The notes beneath the pieces were generated by a model. That model saw nothing but the letters and a program-made list of their open reading frames with translations. It made no database searches and was not told the DNA's origin. A program made the position numbers and the translations under genes. 64,000 bases of DNA, from assembly GCA_945896675.1 (NCBI GenBank), contig CAMDEM010000011.1, positions 1 through 64,000 on the forward strand, given 5' to 3'. Of this stretch, positions 9,598 through 18,800 are shown piece after piece. This DNA comes from Cyanobium sp. NIES-981. Lineage in GTDB: Bacteria; Cyanobacteriota; Cyanobacteriia; PCC-6307; Cyanobiaceae. Every line of letters begins with the position of its first letter. The first letter of the stretch is position 1.

Positions 9598-10323
9598 ATG
9601 GATCCCCGCTTCCGGGTGGCCCTGATTGCCGCCACACCCAATCCCCAACAGTGCGTGTATGCCGGCATGCACCAGGACTACAGCGAAGGCTTCGTGGCAG
9701 AGGATCCATCCAGCTGGCCCGACGAAACCAAAGCCGGTGAGGTCTGCGTCAAACGGCTGCTGGCTGGCGAGCGAGGCCATTACGGCCCCCTGGAACATGC
9801 CCAGATTGTGCTGAATGTGGGCTGGTTTCCCCACTCGGTGATGCAGCAGGCCCGCACCCACCGGGTGGGAGTGAGCTTCGATGTGCAATCGATGCGCTAC
9901 ACCGGCGATCGCATCTGTAAGGCCGCCAGCGGCGCGCTCCCCCTAGAAGAGGTGTTCTATCTCCGGCCCGAGGGCAACTACAGCGACCGCCAAGGCAAAA
10001 AGTATGCCTACACCGCGGAACAACGCCAAATTGATTTAGCGCTGTGCCAGCAAGCCGCCGAGCGTTACAGCGACCTCCTCCGGGCCGGTTTTGCTGAAGA
10101 ACATGCCCGCGGCATCCTGCCCTTCGATTACCGCCAACACTTTGTGGTGAGCTTCAGCCTCAGGGCATTTCTGCACTTCCTGGATCTCAGGGCCAAGCTC
10201 GATGCCCAGCTGGAAATCCGCGAACTCTGCGACCTGATGTGGCCCCACCTCCAGGGCTGGGCGCCCCAATTTGCCGACTGGTATGAAAAGAGCCGGCTGC
10301 ATAAGGCCCGCTTGGCTCCCTAA
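9598..10323 (+). CDS. thyX: Flavin-dependent thymidylate synthase
   Basis: ThyX makes dTMP from dUMP using FAD, NADPH and methylene-tetrahydrofolate. The 241-residue protein carries the ThyX signature region QARTHRVGVSFDVQSMRY starting near residue 84. It resembles the RHRxxSxxxxSxR motif, but the first Arg-His is spaced as R-T-H-R. An LEHAQIVLNVG segment and a C-terminal AHF-like FLHFLDLRAKLDAQLEIREL segment fit the family. Its 3' end overlaps dcd by 4 bp in convergent orientation, putting two dUMP/dTMP pathway genes side by side. Confidence 0.93.
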   Translation: MDPRFRVALIAATPNPQQCVYAGMHQDYSEGFVAEDPSSWPDETKAGEVCVKRLLAGERGHYGPLEHAQIVLNVGWFPHSVMQQARTHRVGVSFDVQSMRYTGDRICKAASGALPLEEVFYLRPEGNYSDRQGKKYAYTAEQRQIDLALCQQAAERYSDLLRAGFAEEHARGILPFDYRQHFVVSFSLRAFLHFLDLRAKLDAQLEIRELCDLMWPHLQGWAPQFADWYEKSRLHKARLAP

Positions 10324-10913
10324 ACCTTGGCCAAGGTAACCCGCTCGGGCTGGTGCTGATACTTACCGGCGCGATCTTTGTAGGTGGTCTCGCAGGGATC
10401 ACCCTCGAAGAACAACAACTGGCAGATGCCCTCATTGGCATAAATGCGGCAATCAGCCCCGGAAGAATTGCTGAATTCCAAGGTGAGATGGCCCTCCCAA
10501 CTGGCCTCAGCCGGCGTGGTATTCACGATGATGCCCAGGCGGGCATAGGTGCTTTTGCCCAAGCAAATCACGGTGATGTTGGGGGGCACCTTCATGTGTT
10601 CGAGGGCCACGCCCAGCCCGTAGGAATGGGCCGGAAGAATGAAGTAGGCACCGTCGCCGTCGTTGTGGAGCGGGGCGGGCTCCAAATTGGCGGGATTAAA
10701 GCGCTTGGGGTTCATGATCGTGCCCGGCACGTGCCGAAAAATCAGGAACTCCTTGGCAGAAAGGCGCAGGTCGTAGCCATAGGAGGAACAACCGAAGCTG
10801 AGCACCGGTGAAGCCCGGTTTTCGGGATCCAAATGGCGCACCAAAGTCGCTTGAAACGGTTCGAGCATGCCTTCTGCGGCTTGCTCGTTGATCCAGCGGT
10901 CGTTTTTCAGCAT
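10320..10913 (-). CDS. dcd: dCTP deaminase
   Basis: Dcd deaminates dCTP to dUTP, supplying dUMP for thymidylate synthesis. The 197-residue protein contains SFGCSSYGYDLRLS, the nucleotide-binding GKSTYARLGIIVNTTPAEASWEGHL region and the catalytic TLEFSNSS segment. It ends with FFEGDPCETTYKDRAGKYQ. Length and motifs fit the trimeric dCTP deaminase family. The convergent neighbour thyX uses the downstream product dUMP. Confidence 0.93.
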   Translation of the reverse strand: MLKNDRWINEQAAEGMLEPFQATLVRHLDPENRASPVLSFGCSSYGYDLRLSAKEFLIFRHVPGTIMNPKRFNPANLEPAPLHNDGDGAYFILPAHSYGLGVALEHMKVPPNITVICLGKSTYARLGIIVNTTPAEASWEGHLTLEFSNSSGADCRIYANEGICQLLFFEGDPCETTYKDRAGKYQHQPERVTLAKV

Positions 10914-10927
10914 GACGGGAAAGGAAC

Positions 10928-11557
10928 CTAGAAACCGCGGCGCAGTTGGGTGACCTGATCAGCCAAGGCCATCAGATCCGGCCCCATGGCAGGGCCCGTC
11001 AGGATGACATCCATCTGGGCCGGACGCTGCTCCAGGGTGGCCACCACCTCATCGAGCTCGAGGTAGCCCAACTCCACCGCCAATCCCAATTCATCCAGCA
11101 CCATCAAATCGACAGCCCCCGTCAGGAGCTGCTCACGGCTAAACGCCCACACCTGCTGCACGGCATCGATGGCTTCAGCCGAAGCCCCTGGGGCCGGAGC
11201 CGACAGGCAGGCAGGCACCCCAGGGCGCAACCACTGCAGGCGGCCACAGAGCCACAAACTGCTCGCGAGCCCCTGATCGACGCCGCCTTTCAGCAACTGG
11301 GTGATCAGAACCCGACTGCCCAAGCCAGCGGTGCGGAGCGCCTGGCTCAAGACGGATCCGAAACTTCCCCGGAAAGGAGCTGTGTGAATTTGCAGCAACC
11401 CCTCGGGCTTGGCCACCAACCGCAGGGGCTGCTCTGGCGTCACGGAGGGCTCTGGCGCCAAGGCCCCTGGGGACGGCCGATGGGCCGTGCCGGCCACTAC
11501 CTCAAGGCGCTGCGGATGGCGCGAATTGGCAGGGGTGGCAGACAGGCTGACGGTCAT
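10928..11557 (-). CDS. CobO/BtuR-like protein with degenerate P-loop
   Basis: The region after residue 40 follows the CobO/BtuR corrinoid adenosyltransferase fold: RVLITQLLKGGVDQG, DLMVLDELGLAVELGYL, then a DVILTGPAMGPDLMALADQVTQLR ending. The usual Walker A loop (GxGKGKT) is replaced by TAPFRGSFGS, which lacks the lysine. The Walker B-like acidic DEL is kept. It may have lost ATP:corrinoid adenosyltransferase activity or use another nucleotide-binding mode. The ATG at 11557 gives 209 residues; starts at 11599 or 11638 are possible. It is divergent from ntcA across about 220 bp. Confidence 0.75.
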   Translation of the reverse strand: MTVSLSATPANSRHPQRLEVVAGTAHRPSPGALAPEPSVTPEQPLRLVAKPEGLLQIHTAPFRGSFGSVLSQALRTAGLGSRVLITQLLKGGVDQGLASSLWLCGRLQWLRPGVPACLSAPAPGASAEAIDAVQQVWAFSREQLLTGAVDLMVLDELGLAVELGYLELDEVVATLEQRPAQMDVILTGPAMGPDLMALADQVTQLRRGF

Positions 11558-11717
11558 CAACACTCCAAGGATCGAAAGCTGGCGGACGCAATGCCGCATT
11601 GACCTGAATGTAGCGGGATCAACCCGGTTCACAACCAACGGGCACTACCGATAGTGGAAGCATCCGTACTAGTGAACGGCCAGGGCGCAAGGGCGAGCCC
11701 ACCGCAAGCCCTAAAAA

Positions 11718-11759
11718 GTGTGGATTGCTACTTGGAGAGCCGAGAGTGCTCCGTAGCGT
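11718..11759 (+). promoter_or_regulatory. Candidate NtcA-activated promoter upstream of ntcA
   Basis: A near-consensus NtcA box, GTGTGGATTGCTAC (GTA-N8-TAC with the third base changed), spans 11718-11731. After 22 bp follows TAGCGT (11754-11759), which fits the TAN3T -10 element. This spacing is that of class II NtcA-activated promoters, where the box replaces the -35 element. The start of transcription would fall close to 11766, shortly before the ATG at 11781. Autoregulation of ntcA is known in other cyanobacteria; here it is inferred. Confidence 0.55.
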
Positions 11760-11780
11760 CCCGATACTTATCCCATTGCA

Positions 11781-12521
11781 ATGGTTGGCGTGATCCACGG
11801 ATTCAGCCGTACCGCCAGCACCCCGTCAACCGGCGCCCCTGGGAGTGTGGTCAGCATGGGCAGCGCCGGCCAGGGCTCTCCCACCCTGCTCGAGGTGATT
11901 CGCGGCCTCTCAGGAAGCAGCGTGGAAACCATCGAACGGGGCAAAACCATCTTTTTCCCCGGTGATCCGGCCGAAAGGGTCTATTTGCTGCGCCGCGGCG
12001 CCGTGAGGCTCTCCCGGGTCTACGAATCAGGGGAAGAGATCACCGTGGCTCTCCTGCGGGAGAACAGCCTGTTTGGCGTGTTGTCGCTCCTGACAGGCCA
12101 ACGGTCAGACCGCTTCTATCACGCGATTGCCTTCACCAGGGTGGAGATGGTGACAGCGCCCGCCACCTCCGTGCGCAGGGCCATCGAACAGGACGCCAGC
12201 GTGGGGCTGTTGCTTCTGCAGGGCCTTTCCTCGAGGATCCTGCAAACCGAGACCATGATTGAAACCCTCACCCACCGGGACATGTCGTCCCGACTGGTGA
12301 GTTTCCTGTTGGTGCTCTGCCGCGATTTTGGTGTGCCCAGCAGTGAGGGCATCACGATTGATCTGCGCCTCTCCCACCAGGCGATTGCGGAGGCGATCGG
12401 TTCGACCCGGGTCACCATTACCCGCCTACTGGGGGATCTGCGCAATGAGGGTCTGGTACAGATCGATCGCAAAAAAATCACCGTGTTCGACCCGATCGCC
12501 CTGGCCAAGCGCTTTAGTTGA
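11781..12521 (+). CDS. ntcA: Global nitrogen regulator NtcA
   Basis: NtcA is the CRP/FNR-family activator of nitrogen assimilation genes, responding to 2-oxoglutarate with PipX. The protein contains [19 protein letters not shown], the beta-roll [20 protein letters not shown], a dimerisation helix, and the DNA-recognition helix [20 protein letters not shown]. It ends in [13 protein letters not shown]. These segments match cyanobacterial NtcA closely. The N-terminal 35 residues are low-complexity, and a second ATG at 11856 could be the true start. A candidate NtcA-type promoter lies just upstream. Confidence 0.96.
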   Translation: MVGVIHGFSRTASTPSTGAPGSVVSMGSAGQGSPTLLEVIRGLSGSSVETIERGKTIFFPGDPAERVYLLRRGAVRLSRVYESGEEITVALLRENSLFGVLSLLTGQRSDRFYHAIAFTRVEMVTAPATSVRRAIEQDASVGLLLLQGLSSRILQTETMIETLTHRDMSSRLVSFLLVLCRDFGVPSSEGITIDLRLSHQAIAEAIGSTRVTITRLLGDLRNEGLVQIDRKKITVFDPIALAKRFS

Positions 12522-12549
12522 GCCCCTGGGGGCCAATCCCCCCTGGGCC
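12522..12549 (+). other. GC-rich hairpin after ntcA
   Basis: Just past the ntcA stop, a GCCCCTGGGGG arm can pair with CCCCCCTGGGC across a CCAAT-like loop, leaving two mismatched pairs. No T-run follows, so it is not a canonical intrinsic terminator. It could stabilise the ntcA mRNA 3' end or attenuate read-through into the DUF3084 gene. Confidence 0.35.
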
Positions 12550-12579
12550 GAGAGATACTGAGTTCAACTGCGTATTGCT

Positions 12580-13740
12580 GTGTCCGGCTGGCTGCTGATC
12601 CTGGCCCTGCTGGTTCTGGGCGGCGTGCTCTCCACCCTGGGGGACCGGCTAGGGAGTCGCATTGGCAAAGCCCGCCTCAGCCTGTTTCATCTGAGGCCGC
12701 GGAGCACGGCCGTGCTGATCACCGTGCTCACCGGCAGCGTGATCAGTGCGATGTCCCTGGGACTGATGCTGCTTGTGAGCCAGAGGCTCCGGGTGGGGCT
12801 GTTTGAACTCGACCAACTGGAAGCCCGCCTCCAAACCAGTCGCAACCAATTGGCGGCCAGCACAATCGAACGCAACCGGGCCGAACAGGATCGCTCAAGG
12901 TCCCAAGGTCAACTGCACCAAGCCGAGCAACAACTGGGCACGTTGCGGAAGAGCCTGGCGCCCTTACTCGCCCAAAGGCGCCAACTCGAGGCGGAGCGCA
13001 ATCGCCTCGGCAGGGATGTGCGGGCCCGCGATGCCGACATTCGCCGCAACGAAGCGGAACTGGCCCAGGTGCGCGGACGCATTACCGCCAGCACCAAGGA
13101 ACTCAAAGATCTCGAAACCAACCTGATCGCCTTCCGCCGGGGTGATGTGGTGATCAGCAGCGGCCAAACCCTCGCCAGCGCCAAGGTGACCGTGGAGAGG
13201 GCGGAGCAGGCCAAATCGGTGGTGAATGCCCTCCTCCAACAGGCCAACCTCAACGCCTTCCGTCGGGTGTTGCCTGGGCAACCTGCCGATCGCCAGATCC
13301 TGCTAGTTCCCAAAATCGATGTGGCCAAACTGGAGGAGATGCTCACCAAGCGCGGCAGCTGGGTGGTGAGCATTGTGTCGGCCGCCAACGTGCTGCGGGG
13401 TGAGAAGCAGGTTCTGGCCTTCCCCGACCTGCGGCCCAACCGCCAGATCATCCAGGCCGGTGAGGTGTTGGCGAGCACCACGATTGAAGGGGAACTCCGC
13501 AACAGCGACCAACTCAACCGACGACTCAACCTGCTGTTGGCAGCGGCCTATGCCAAAGCCCAACGCCAGGGCACGGTGGTGGACGGACTCCAGGTCGACG
13601 CCAACGCCCTCACCCAACTCAACCGCAACCTGAGCGAACGTCCCAACGGCCAGGTGGTGCAACTGGCCGCGGTGGCCGTGAACAACGCCGACACCCCTGA
13701 TCCGGTGGTCGTGGAGGTGCGCTGGGCCCAGGCACGATGA
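12580..13740 (+). CDS. DUF3084 membrane-anchored coiled-coil protein
   Basis: The protein has 386 residues. Two N-terminal hydrophobic segments (WLLILALLVLGGVLSTLGD and AVLITVLTGSVISAMSLGLM) are followed by a long coiled coil rich in Gln, Arg, Glu and Leu at about residues 70-195. A C-terminal globular domain then ends in VVVEVRWAQAR. This is the layout of the cyanobacterial DUF3084 family. Its function is unknown; a scaffold role at the membrane is possible. The start is a GTG. The stop overlaps the start of the YqgF-like gene by 4 bp. Confidence 0.85.
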   Translation: MSGWLLILALLVLGGVLSTLGDRLGSRIGKARLSLFHLRPRSTAVLITVLTGSVISAMSLGLMLLVSQRLRVGLFELDQLEARLQTSRNQLAASTIERNRAEQDRSRSQGQLHQAEQQLGTLRKSLAPLLAQRRQLEAERNRLGRDVRARDADIRRNEAELAQVRGRITASTKELKDLETNLIAFRRGDVVISSGQTLASAKVTVERAEQAKSVVNALLQQANLNAFRRVLPGQPADRQILLVPKIDVAKLEEMLTKRGSWVVSIVSAANVLRGEKQVLAFPDLRPNRQIIQAGEVLASTTIEGELRNSDQLNRRLNLLLAAAYAKAQRQGTVVDGLQVDANALTQLNRNLSERPNGQVVQLAAVAVNNADTPDPVVVEVRWAQAR

Positions 13741-14195
13741 ACCCCAGCTTTGATACCCAGCACCTGATCGCCGGGCTCGACCCGGGCCGCAGCAAATGCG
13801 GGCTGGTGCTGACGGACAGGCTGACCCAGCAGATCCACCAGGCTGCAATCCTCTCTCCCTCCCAAACCCTGGACTGGCTGCGGCATTGGCACACCCAGGG
13901 CCTCAGGACCCTGGTGATGGGCAATGGCACCGGCAGCAAGCCCTGGTTCAGCCGGCTGGGCGATCTGGATCTCACCTTGGAGTTGGTGGATGAGCGCGGC
14001 ACCACCCTGGCCGCCCGCCAGCGCTACTGGGAGCTCTTCCCGGCGCGGGGGCTGGCCAAGCTGATCCCTCTGGGGCTGCGGATGCCCCCCCGGGACCTCG
14101 ATGACCTCGCCGCCCAATTGCTGCTGGAGCGCCAGCTGGGCCACCGGCTCCAGCGGCAGCTCGAGCCGGTGCTTAGAACTTGGCCCGCACCGTAA
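13737..14195 (+). CDS. YqgF/RuvX-like RNase H-fold nuclease
   Basis: The 152-residue protein has the RNase H-like first strand IAGLDPGRSKCGLVL, with the catalytic-type Asp, then VMGNGTGSK and ELVDERGTTLAARQRY. It ends with PPRDLDDLAAQLLLER, which supplies a late acidic residue. The pattern is that of YqgF/RuvX proteins, which process pre-16S rRNA or act as resolvase-like nucleases. It is shorter and more divergent than typical YqgF, so it may be a cyanobacterial paralog. The ATG overlaps the DUF3084 stop. The 3' end overlaps the DUF3146 gene by 23 bp. Confidence 0.75.
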   Translation: MNPSFDTQHLIAGLDPGRSKCGLVLTDRLTQQIHQAAILSPSQTLDWLRHWHTQGLRTLVMGNGTGSKPWFSRLGDLDLTLELVDERGTTLAARQRYWELFPARGLAKLIPLGLRMPPRDLDDLAAQLLLERQLGHRLQRQLEPVLRTWPAP

Positions 14196-14430
14196 AGGCG
14201 TAGTCGCCGCCAGGCTCCAGCTGGTAATCCACCTTGAGCAAAAAACGCAACAAGGCATCTTGTATGAGGGCCCGACCCAGGGAAGGTTCCACGCTCAGCT
14301 CGCCCCGATCAAACGCCCATCGAAACGTCCACTGGAAGCCGCCCGCACTCACCTCGCCCTCCAACAGCCGTTGGCTGAAGCTTTGGTGCAACACCCTCAA
14401 TTGGGCCGTGGTGGCAGGAAGACGGGCCAT
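14173..14430 (-). CDS. DUF3146 family protein
   Basis: An 85-residue protein that matches the small cyanobacterial DUF3146 family: TTAQLRVLHQSFSQRLLEGEV, a central FQWTFRWAFDRGEL and a C-terminal LEPGGDYAFTVRAKF. No membrane segment or catalytic motif is visible, and the function is unknown. It lies four bases downstream of pth on the same strand, so it is probably co-transcribed with it. Confidence 0.8.
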   Translation of the reverse strand: MARLPATTAQLRVLHQSFSQRLLEGEVSAGGFQWTFRWAFDRGELSVEPSLGRALIQDALLRFLLKVDYQLEPGGDYAFTVRAKF

Positions 14431-14434
14431 CGAA

Positions 14435-15067
14435 TCAGGCTGATGCCAGCTCGGGCTGAAAACGATTCAACCGATTGCCGGCCCGCTCCAAACCGAGGCG
14501 CTGGAGAAGGCCGATACCAGCCTCCACTTCGGCGAACACCGCCTCGAGAAGCTTGTGCTCCTGGGGCTCAAAACGACCCAACACATGGCCCACGGTGCGC
14601 TGCTTGCGCTCGATGGGGTTGGAGGCAGGCGCCCCAATGCCAATGCGCAGGCGCGGAAAGTCCTGGGTGCCCAGGTGGCTGATCGTGCTGCGGAGGCCGT
14701 TGTGGCCGCCCGCACTGCCCGAGGCCCGCAGGCGCAGCTTGCCGAGGGGCAAATCCATGTCGTCCACCACCACCAACAACTGGCTGGGCTCCAGCCCAAA
14801 CCAATCAAGGGCAGCGCGAATCGATCGGCCACTCTCATTCATATAGGTCTGGGGCATCAGCAGCCTGAGGCGACTGGCCCCCTGGCCCACTTCAGCCAAC
14901 AGTCCATGCAGCTTGGACTGGCTACGAAACCCCACCTGAGCCGCCGCCGCCATGCGCTCAAGGGCCATAAAACCCACGTTGTGACGGGTTCCGGCGTACT
15001 TCGCCCCCGGATTACCGAGGCCCACCAGAAGCTGCAAAGCAGCCGGAGCTGACGAGGACTCCACCAT
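14435..15067 (-). CDS. pth: Peptidyl-tRNA hydrolase
   Basis: Pth recycles tRNA by cleaving peptidyl-tRNA released from stalled ribosomes. From the ATG at 15067 the protein has 210 residues and begins near LLVGLGNPGAKYAGTRHNVG, with the catalytic His at about residue 29. PQTYMNESGRS, VVVDDMDLPLGKLRLR and GGHNGLRSTISHLGTQDFPR complete the family pattern. An upstream in-frame start at 15127 would overlap tatA and add residues not expected for Pth. The gene sits in a psbH-tatA-pth-DUF3146 run on the minus strand. Confidence 0.95.
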   Translation of the reverse strand: MVESSSAPAALQLLVGLGNPGAKYAGTRHNVGFMALERMAAAAQVGFRSQSKLHGLLAEVGQGASRLRLLMPQTYMNESGRSIRAALDWFGLEPSQLLVVVDDMDLPLGKLRLRASGSAGGHNGLRSTISHLGTQDFPRLRIGIGAPASNPIERKQRTVGHVLGRFEPQEHKLLEAVFAEVEAGIGLLQRLGLERAGNRLNRFQPELASA

Positions 15068-15092
15068 CACAAACCCCAGGCCATCAGAGAAA

Positions 15093-15383
15093 TCAGGCTG
15101 CCGGAGGCTGGCTGGAGGAGTCGGCAATCTCTGGAACTAGGGCAGCTTGTTCGACAACTGCAGGGGGGAGGAGCTCGGCTTTGGGCTCTTCGGCTTTGGG
15201 CCCAGGGGCCGGTTCCATGGCCGTGCGGAACTCCTTCTCAAATTCGGTGGAAGCCGATTGAAAACCCCTCAAGGTGCGTCCCAGGGTTTTGCCGAGTTCA
15301 GGCAGTCGCTTGGGCCCAAACACCAGCAAACCGATGGCGGCAATCACCGCCATTTCGGGTAAACCGATGCCAAAAAAGTTCAT
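15093..15383 (-). CDS. tatA: Twin-arginine translocase subunit TatA/E
   Basis: TatA forms the pore-like complex that exports folded proteins across the thylakoid or plasma membrane. The 96-residue protein has the hallmark short N-terminal helix FFGIGLPEMAVIAAIGLLVF, the hinge GPKRLPELGKTLG and an amphipathic helix. A variable, proline-rich acidic tail follows. It lies between psbH and pth, close to both, on the same strand. Only the tail is divergent, as usual for TatA. Confidence 0.92.
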   Translation of the reverse strand: MNFFGIGLPEMAVIAAIGLLVFGPKRLPELGKTLGRTLRGFQSASTEFEKEFRTAMEPAPGPKAEEPKAELLPPAVVEQAALVPEIADSSSQPPAA

Positions 15384-15398
15384 GGGGCCTCGCTCAGA

Positions 15399-15599
15399 TC
15401 AGCCGATGCCGTTCCAGTTGACGTTGATGCCCTCGAGCAGAAGGGACTTGTTGTACAGCTGCAGAATCACCAGCAAGAAGACCAGAAACAGCACCATGAA
15501 GATCCCCATCACCGGGGTGGTGCCCCAGCCGGGAACGACCTTGCCGTACTCAGAATTCAGCGGGCGCAGCAGGTTTCCGAGGCGGGTCTTTTGGGCCAT
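15399..15599 (-). CDS. psbH: Photosystem II protein PsbH
   Basis: PsbH is a one-helix photosystem II subunit needed for stable assembly around CP47. The 66-residue sequence has [19 protein letters not shown], a single membrane helix ([19 protein letters not shown]) and [13 protein letters not shown] at the end, all typical. It diverges from psbN across about 110 bp, the usual psbH/psbN arrangement in cyanobacteria and chloroplasts. Identification is secure. Confidence 0.97.
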   Translation of the reverse strand: MAQKTRLGNLLRPLNSEYGKVVPGWGTTPVMGIFMVLFLVFLLVILQLYNKSLLLEGINVNWNGIG

Positions 15600-15708
15600 G
15601 GCAGCTTGCTCCTCTCGCTCAATGAATCGCTGTCGTTACTGTAGTGGCCTCGCCGGTCCCGATGCGCTGGGCTGTCGAGAGTTGTGACGGAATTCGCCAC
15701 GAAACCCC

Positions 15709-15858
15709 ATGGATCCCAGTTCCACCAGCTCGCCCGCCCTATCGATTGCCCTTGCCGTATTGGCGGTCTTGCTGGCCCTCACAGGTTTTGGTGTGTATCA
15801 GGCCTTTGGGCCACCCTCCAAAGCCCTCAGCGATCCCTTCGACGACCACGAGGACTAG
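15709..15858 (+). CDS. psbN: PsbN protein
   Basis: A 49-residue protein with one membrane helix (IALAVLAVLLALTGFGVY) followed by the characteristic QAFGPPSKALSDPFDDHED tail. PsbN is an assembly factor for photosystem II rather than a core subunit. It is encoded opposite psbH, as in most oxygenic phototrophs. Its stop codon touches the stop codon of the large convergent mannosidase gene with no spacer. Confidence 0.95.
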   Translation: MDPSSTSSPALSIALAVLAVLLALTGFGVYQAFGPPSKALSDPFDDHED

Positions 15859-18800
15859 TCAGCGCTTGCGGATCCTCCAAAAGCGGATCTGCCAGGGCCT
15901 GAGCTCCAAGGAGAGTGGCAGGGCCTGGGGCGGCGATTGGTGGCCCTTGAGCACCTGATCCAAGCCGTCGAGCTCCGCAATCACCTCCCAGCCGTCGCCA
16001 AGACTGAGCTGACGTCGTAGGGGGGAGCTGTTCTGCACGGCGATCAGCCCATCGCCCTGGGTGGGATCCGGCCGGAGGGCCAGAAGCAGCAAGCCATCGC
16101 CCAGGGGAGGTAGCGCCGAAACGGCTTCGCCCCAATCCTGGGGGGCAGAGAAGGGCTGGGCTGGCCGCAGCCAGAGGGGCTCCCGGAAGCGGACGGCCTG
16201 CTGGGGAACCTGGGCCCGCTGCCAATCGGTGGCGCAGGGCAGCAAGGCCAGCCGCAGGCGCTGCCAGCCGTTGTCGGCGCCCGGATCCGGCCAGGTAGGG
16301 GCCCGCAGCAAGGACACCCCAAGGCGCCCTGGCGCGGCCGATACCCCCTGGGGGCCATCGAGAAGCACTGCCAAACCACCGCTTTGGGGCACCGAAGCCA
16401 TCCAAGTGATCGCCGGCACCTCCCAACGGGCCTGCTCCCGGGGCGTGATGGCCTGGGCCGGCCGTTCGATCACGCCACCCGTGGTGTCAGCAGCCCACCG
16501 CTGGGCAGGCTGCTGCAGGGGGATCTCCAAACGCAGCAACTCATGGCGGGCCCGCCAATCCACGCTCAGCACCAGCTCCAACCAGGGGCTCGCCGCCCTC
16601 AGGCGGCCCTGGAGCCGCACCGCACTGGAGCCGCAGCGTCCCCGCCGCACAAAGCTGGTACAGAGGGGCCCTTGCTCGGACCACTGGATGCCCCCATCCC
16701 AACGCCAGGCGAGGGGGTGGTCGGCGTAATCAGCGGCCACATCCCAAGCGTCCCAAAACTCACCGGCATCGCGGTAGCGCTGCCAGGCCAAGGGGGCCGC
16801 CAGCTGGGGCACTCCGTTGGCATCCCAGAGCTGCTCCACCCCCTCGGGGCCGAGCTCAAGCGCCACAAGACCATTACCAAGGCGCCAGCGCTCCAGCGCC
16901 CCATCAGGCCCAGCCGCGCCATCCGGCCCCGCCCCATCCCGCCAAGCCAAGCGCTCGAGCCGCACGGGGTGCTCAATCGCGGCTGGCTCGAGGGCCGCCG
17001 GAGCAGCCGTGCCAGCCATGGGCTGCTGCCGCACCAGCGGCAGGGCCGCCACACCTGCCAGGGGGGGCAGCTGCACCCACCCACCTCCGGCTGTAGCCGA
17101 CTGGGTGGCAAGGCGCTGGCCATTCCAGGTCCAGGAGCCGGCAGGCAGCCGCAGCACCTGACGGGACGCAGCCAGGGGCTGGAGTTGGCAGAGCCACCAG
17201 AGCGGAGCATCCCCCCCGGCCGGCCGGCTGCCAAGCCAATGGTGCAACGCCCGATCGCGCTGGCGACAGGCGCGCCGGCGGGCAAGGCGCCACTGGGATT
17301 CGGCCTGCTCGAACACCTCAGGAATCGACGTGCCCGGCAGGATGTCGTGGAACTGCTGAAACAGCAGCACCCGCCAATCCGTGGCTTCTCCTGGTTGCTG
17401 GTCAGAACGGCCTAGTTGCTGGGCAGAACGGGCCGCCAGCACCGCTGCCAGATCCGCCTCCCGAAGCAGCCGCTCCAGGGTGCGGTTGTGGCGTTTTTGG
17501 TCGGGCCTGCTCGTGGCGCAGCCCCGGTGCAACTCCAGATACAACTCATCGCGCCAAACCGGCAGACGCCCCTGGTGGGGCTCAAGGCGGGCCAAGTAAT
17601 CGCGCAGCAGTCCATGCACTTGGGGGGCGGCCTCGGCCTGGCCCTGCCACAACTGCAGCTGGTCGAGCATCTCCGCCGTAGGGCCACCGCCGTGGTCTCC
17701 CACCCCTGGCAGCCAGAGCGCCTCAGGGCATCCGGAGGCGGCCGTCCACTCCAGGCGGTAGCGCTCCATCGCCACCGGATCAGCATCGGTGCCAATGGGC
17801 GCGGTCATCAGGGCCTTCAGCTCCCGGCCGCAGCGGCTACGCCAGCGGAAGAGGCGATGGGGGAAGGGATTGCTGGCATTCCAAAACAGCTTGTGGGTGC
17901 AGAACCAATCCACCCCCGTGGCCTGGGCCATCGCCGGAAGGCCCGCGCCAAAGCCAAAGGTGTCGGGCAACCAGGCCAGCCGATGCTCAAGTCCGGGAAA
18001 CACCCGCCGGCTGAAGGCCTGACCCTCTTGAAACTGGCGCAGGAGCGAGGCGCTGCTGATCAGCACGCAATCGCTCTCGACCCAGGGGCCATTGATTGGC
18101 TCGAAACGGCCCGCCGCCACGGCCCGCTGGATGCGCGCGAACAGATCTGGGCGATTCAGCTCCAACCAGGCGAACAGGGCCGGGGTGGAGTGGCCGAAAT
18201 GGAGATCCGGGAAGCGCTCCATCAAATCCAGTGCTGAGCCAAAGGTCCGCTCGGCGGCCTGCCAGGTGTCGGCCACCGGCCACAGCCAGGCCAGATCCAA
18301 ATGGGCATGGCCGAGCACATGAAAATGCCCCTCCGGGGCAGGGGAGCTAGCCCGCAAGTCCCGCAGGGCCCCCTTGGTCTCATCCAGGAGGCCGAGGGGA
18401 TCCTTTGGATCCAAGGGCTCCAGAACCACGGCGCTGGAGATCAGGGCTCCGTCGTCATGGAGGGGGCTGCGCAGGCGCAACTCCAGATCGAGGGGCACAC
18501 CCTTCCACCAGCTCGCGGGTAGAGGCCACCGACAGGCCGTATCGAACAGATCACCGCGATGGACCCTGGCGCCATCCACCCAAAGCTCCACCTGATCCGC
18601 CCACCAGCGCAGGACCAAACGGGCTGCAATGCCTGGCCAATCTGGAGCCTGCCCTTGGCGGGCCAACGCCTGCCAAGCGGGAGGACAAACCAACTGAAGC
18701 TGCAATTGGCGCCACAGACCACCGCGGGGCCAAATCACCAGGCCGCGGGCATCCCAGTCAGGACGGTGAAGCGCACCCCAGGGGTGCTGACGCGCCGGCC

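Noticed and set aside
11752-11767. A second NtcA-like box, GTA-N9-TAC
   Set aside because: The spacer is one base too long for NtcA, and it overlaps the -10 element of the better candidate.
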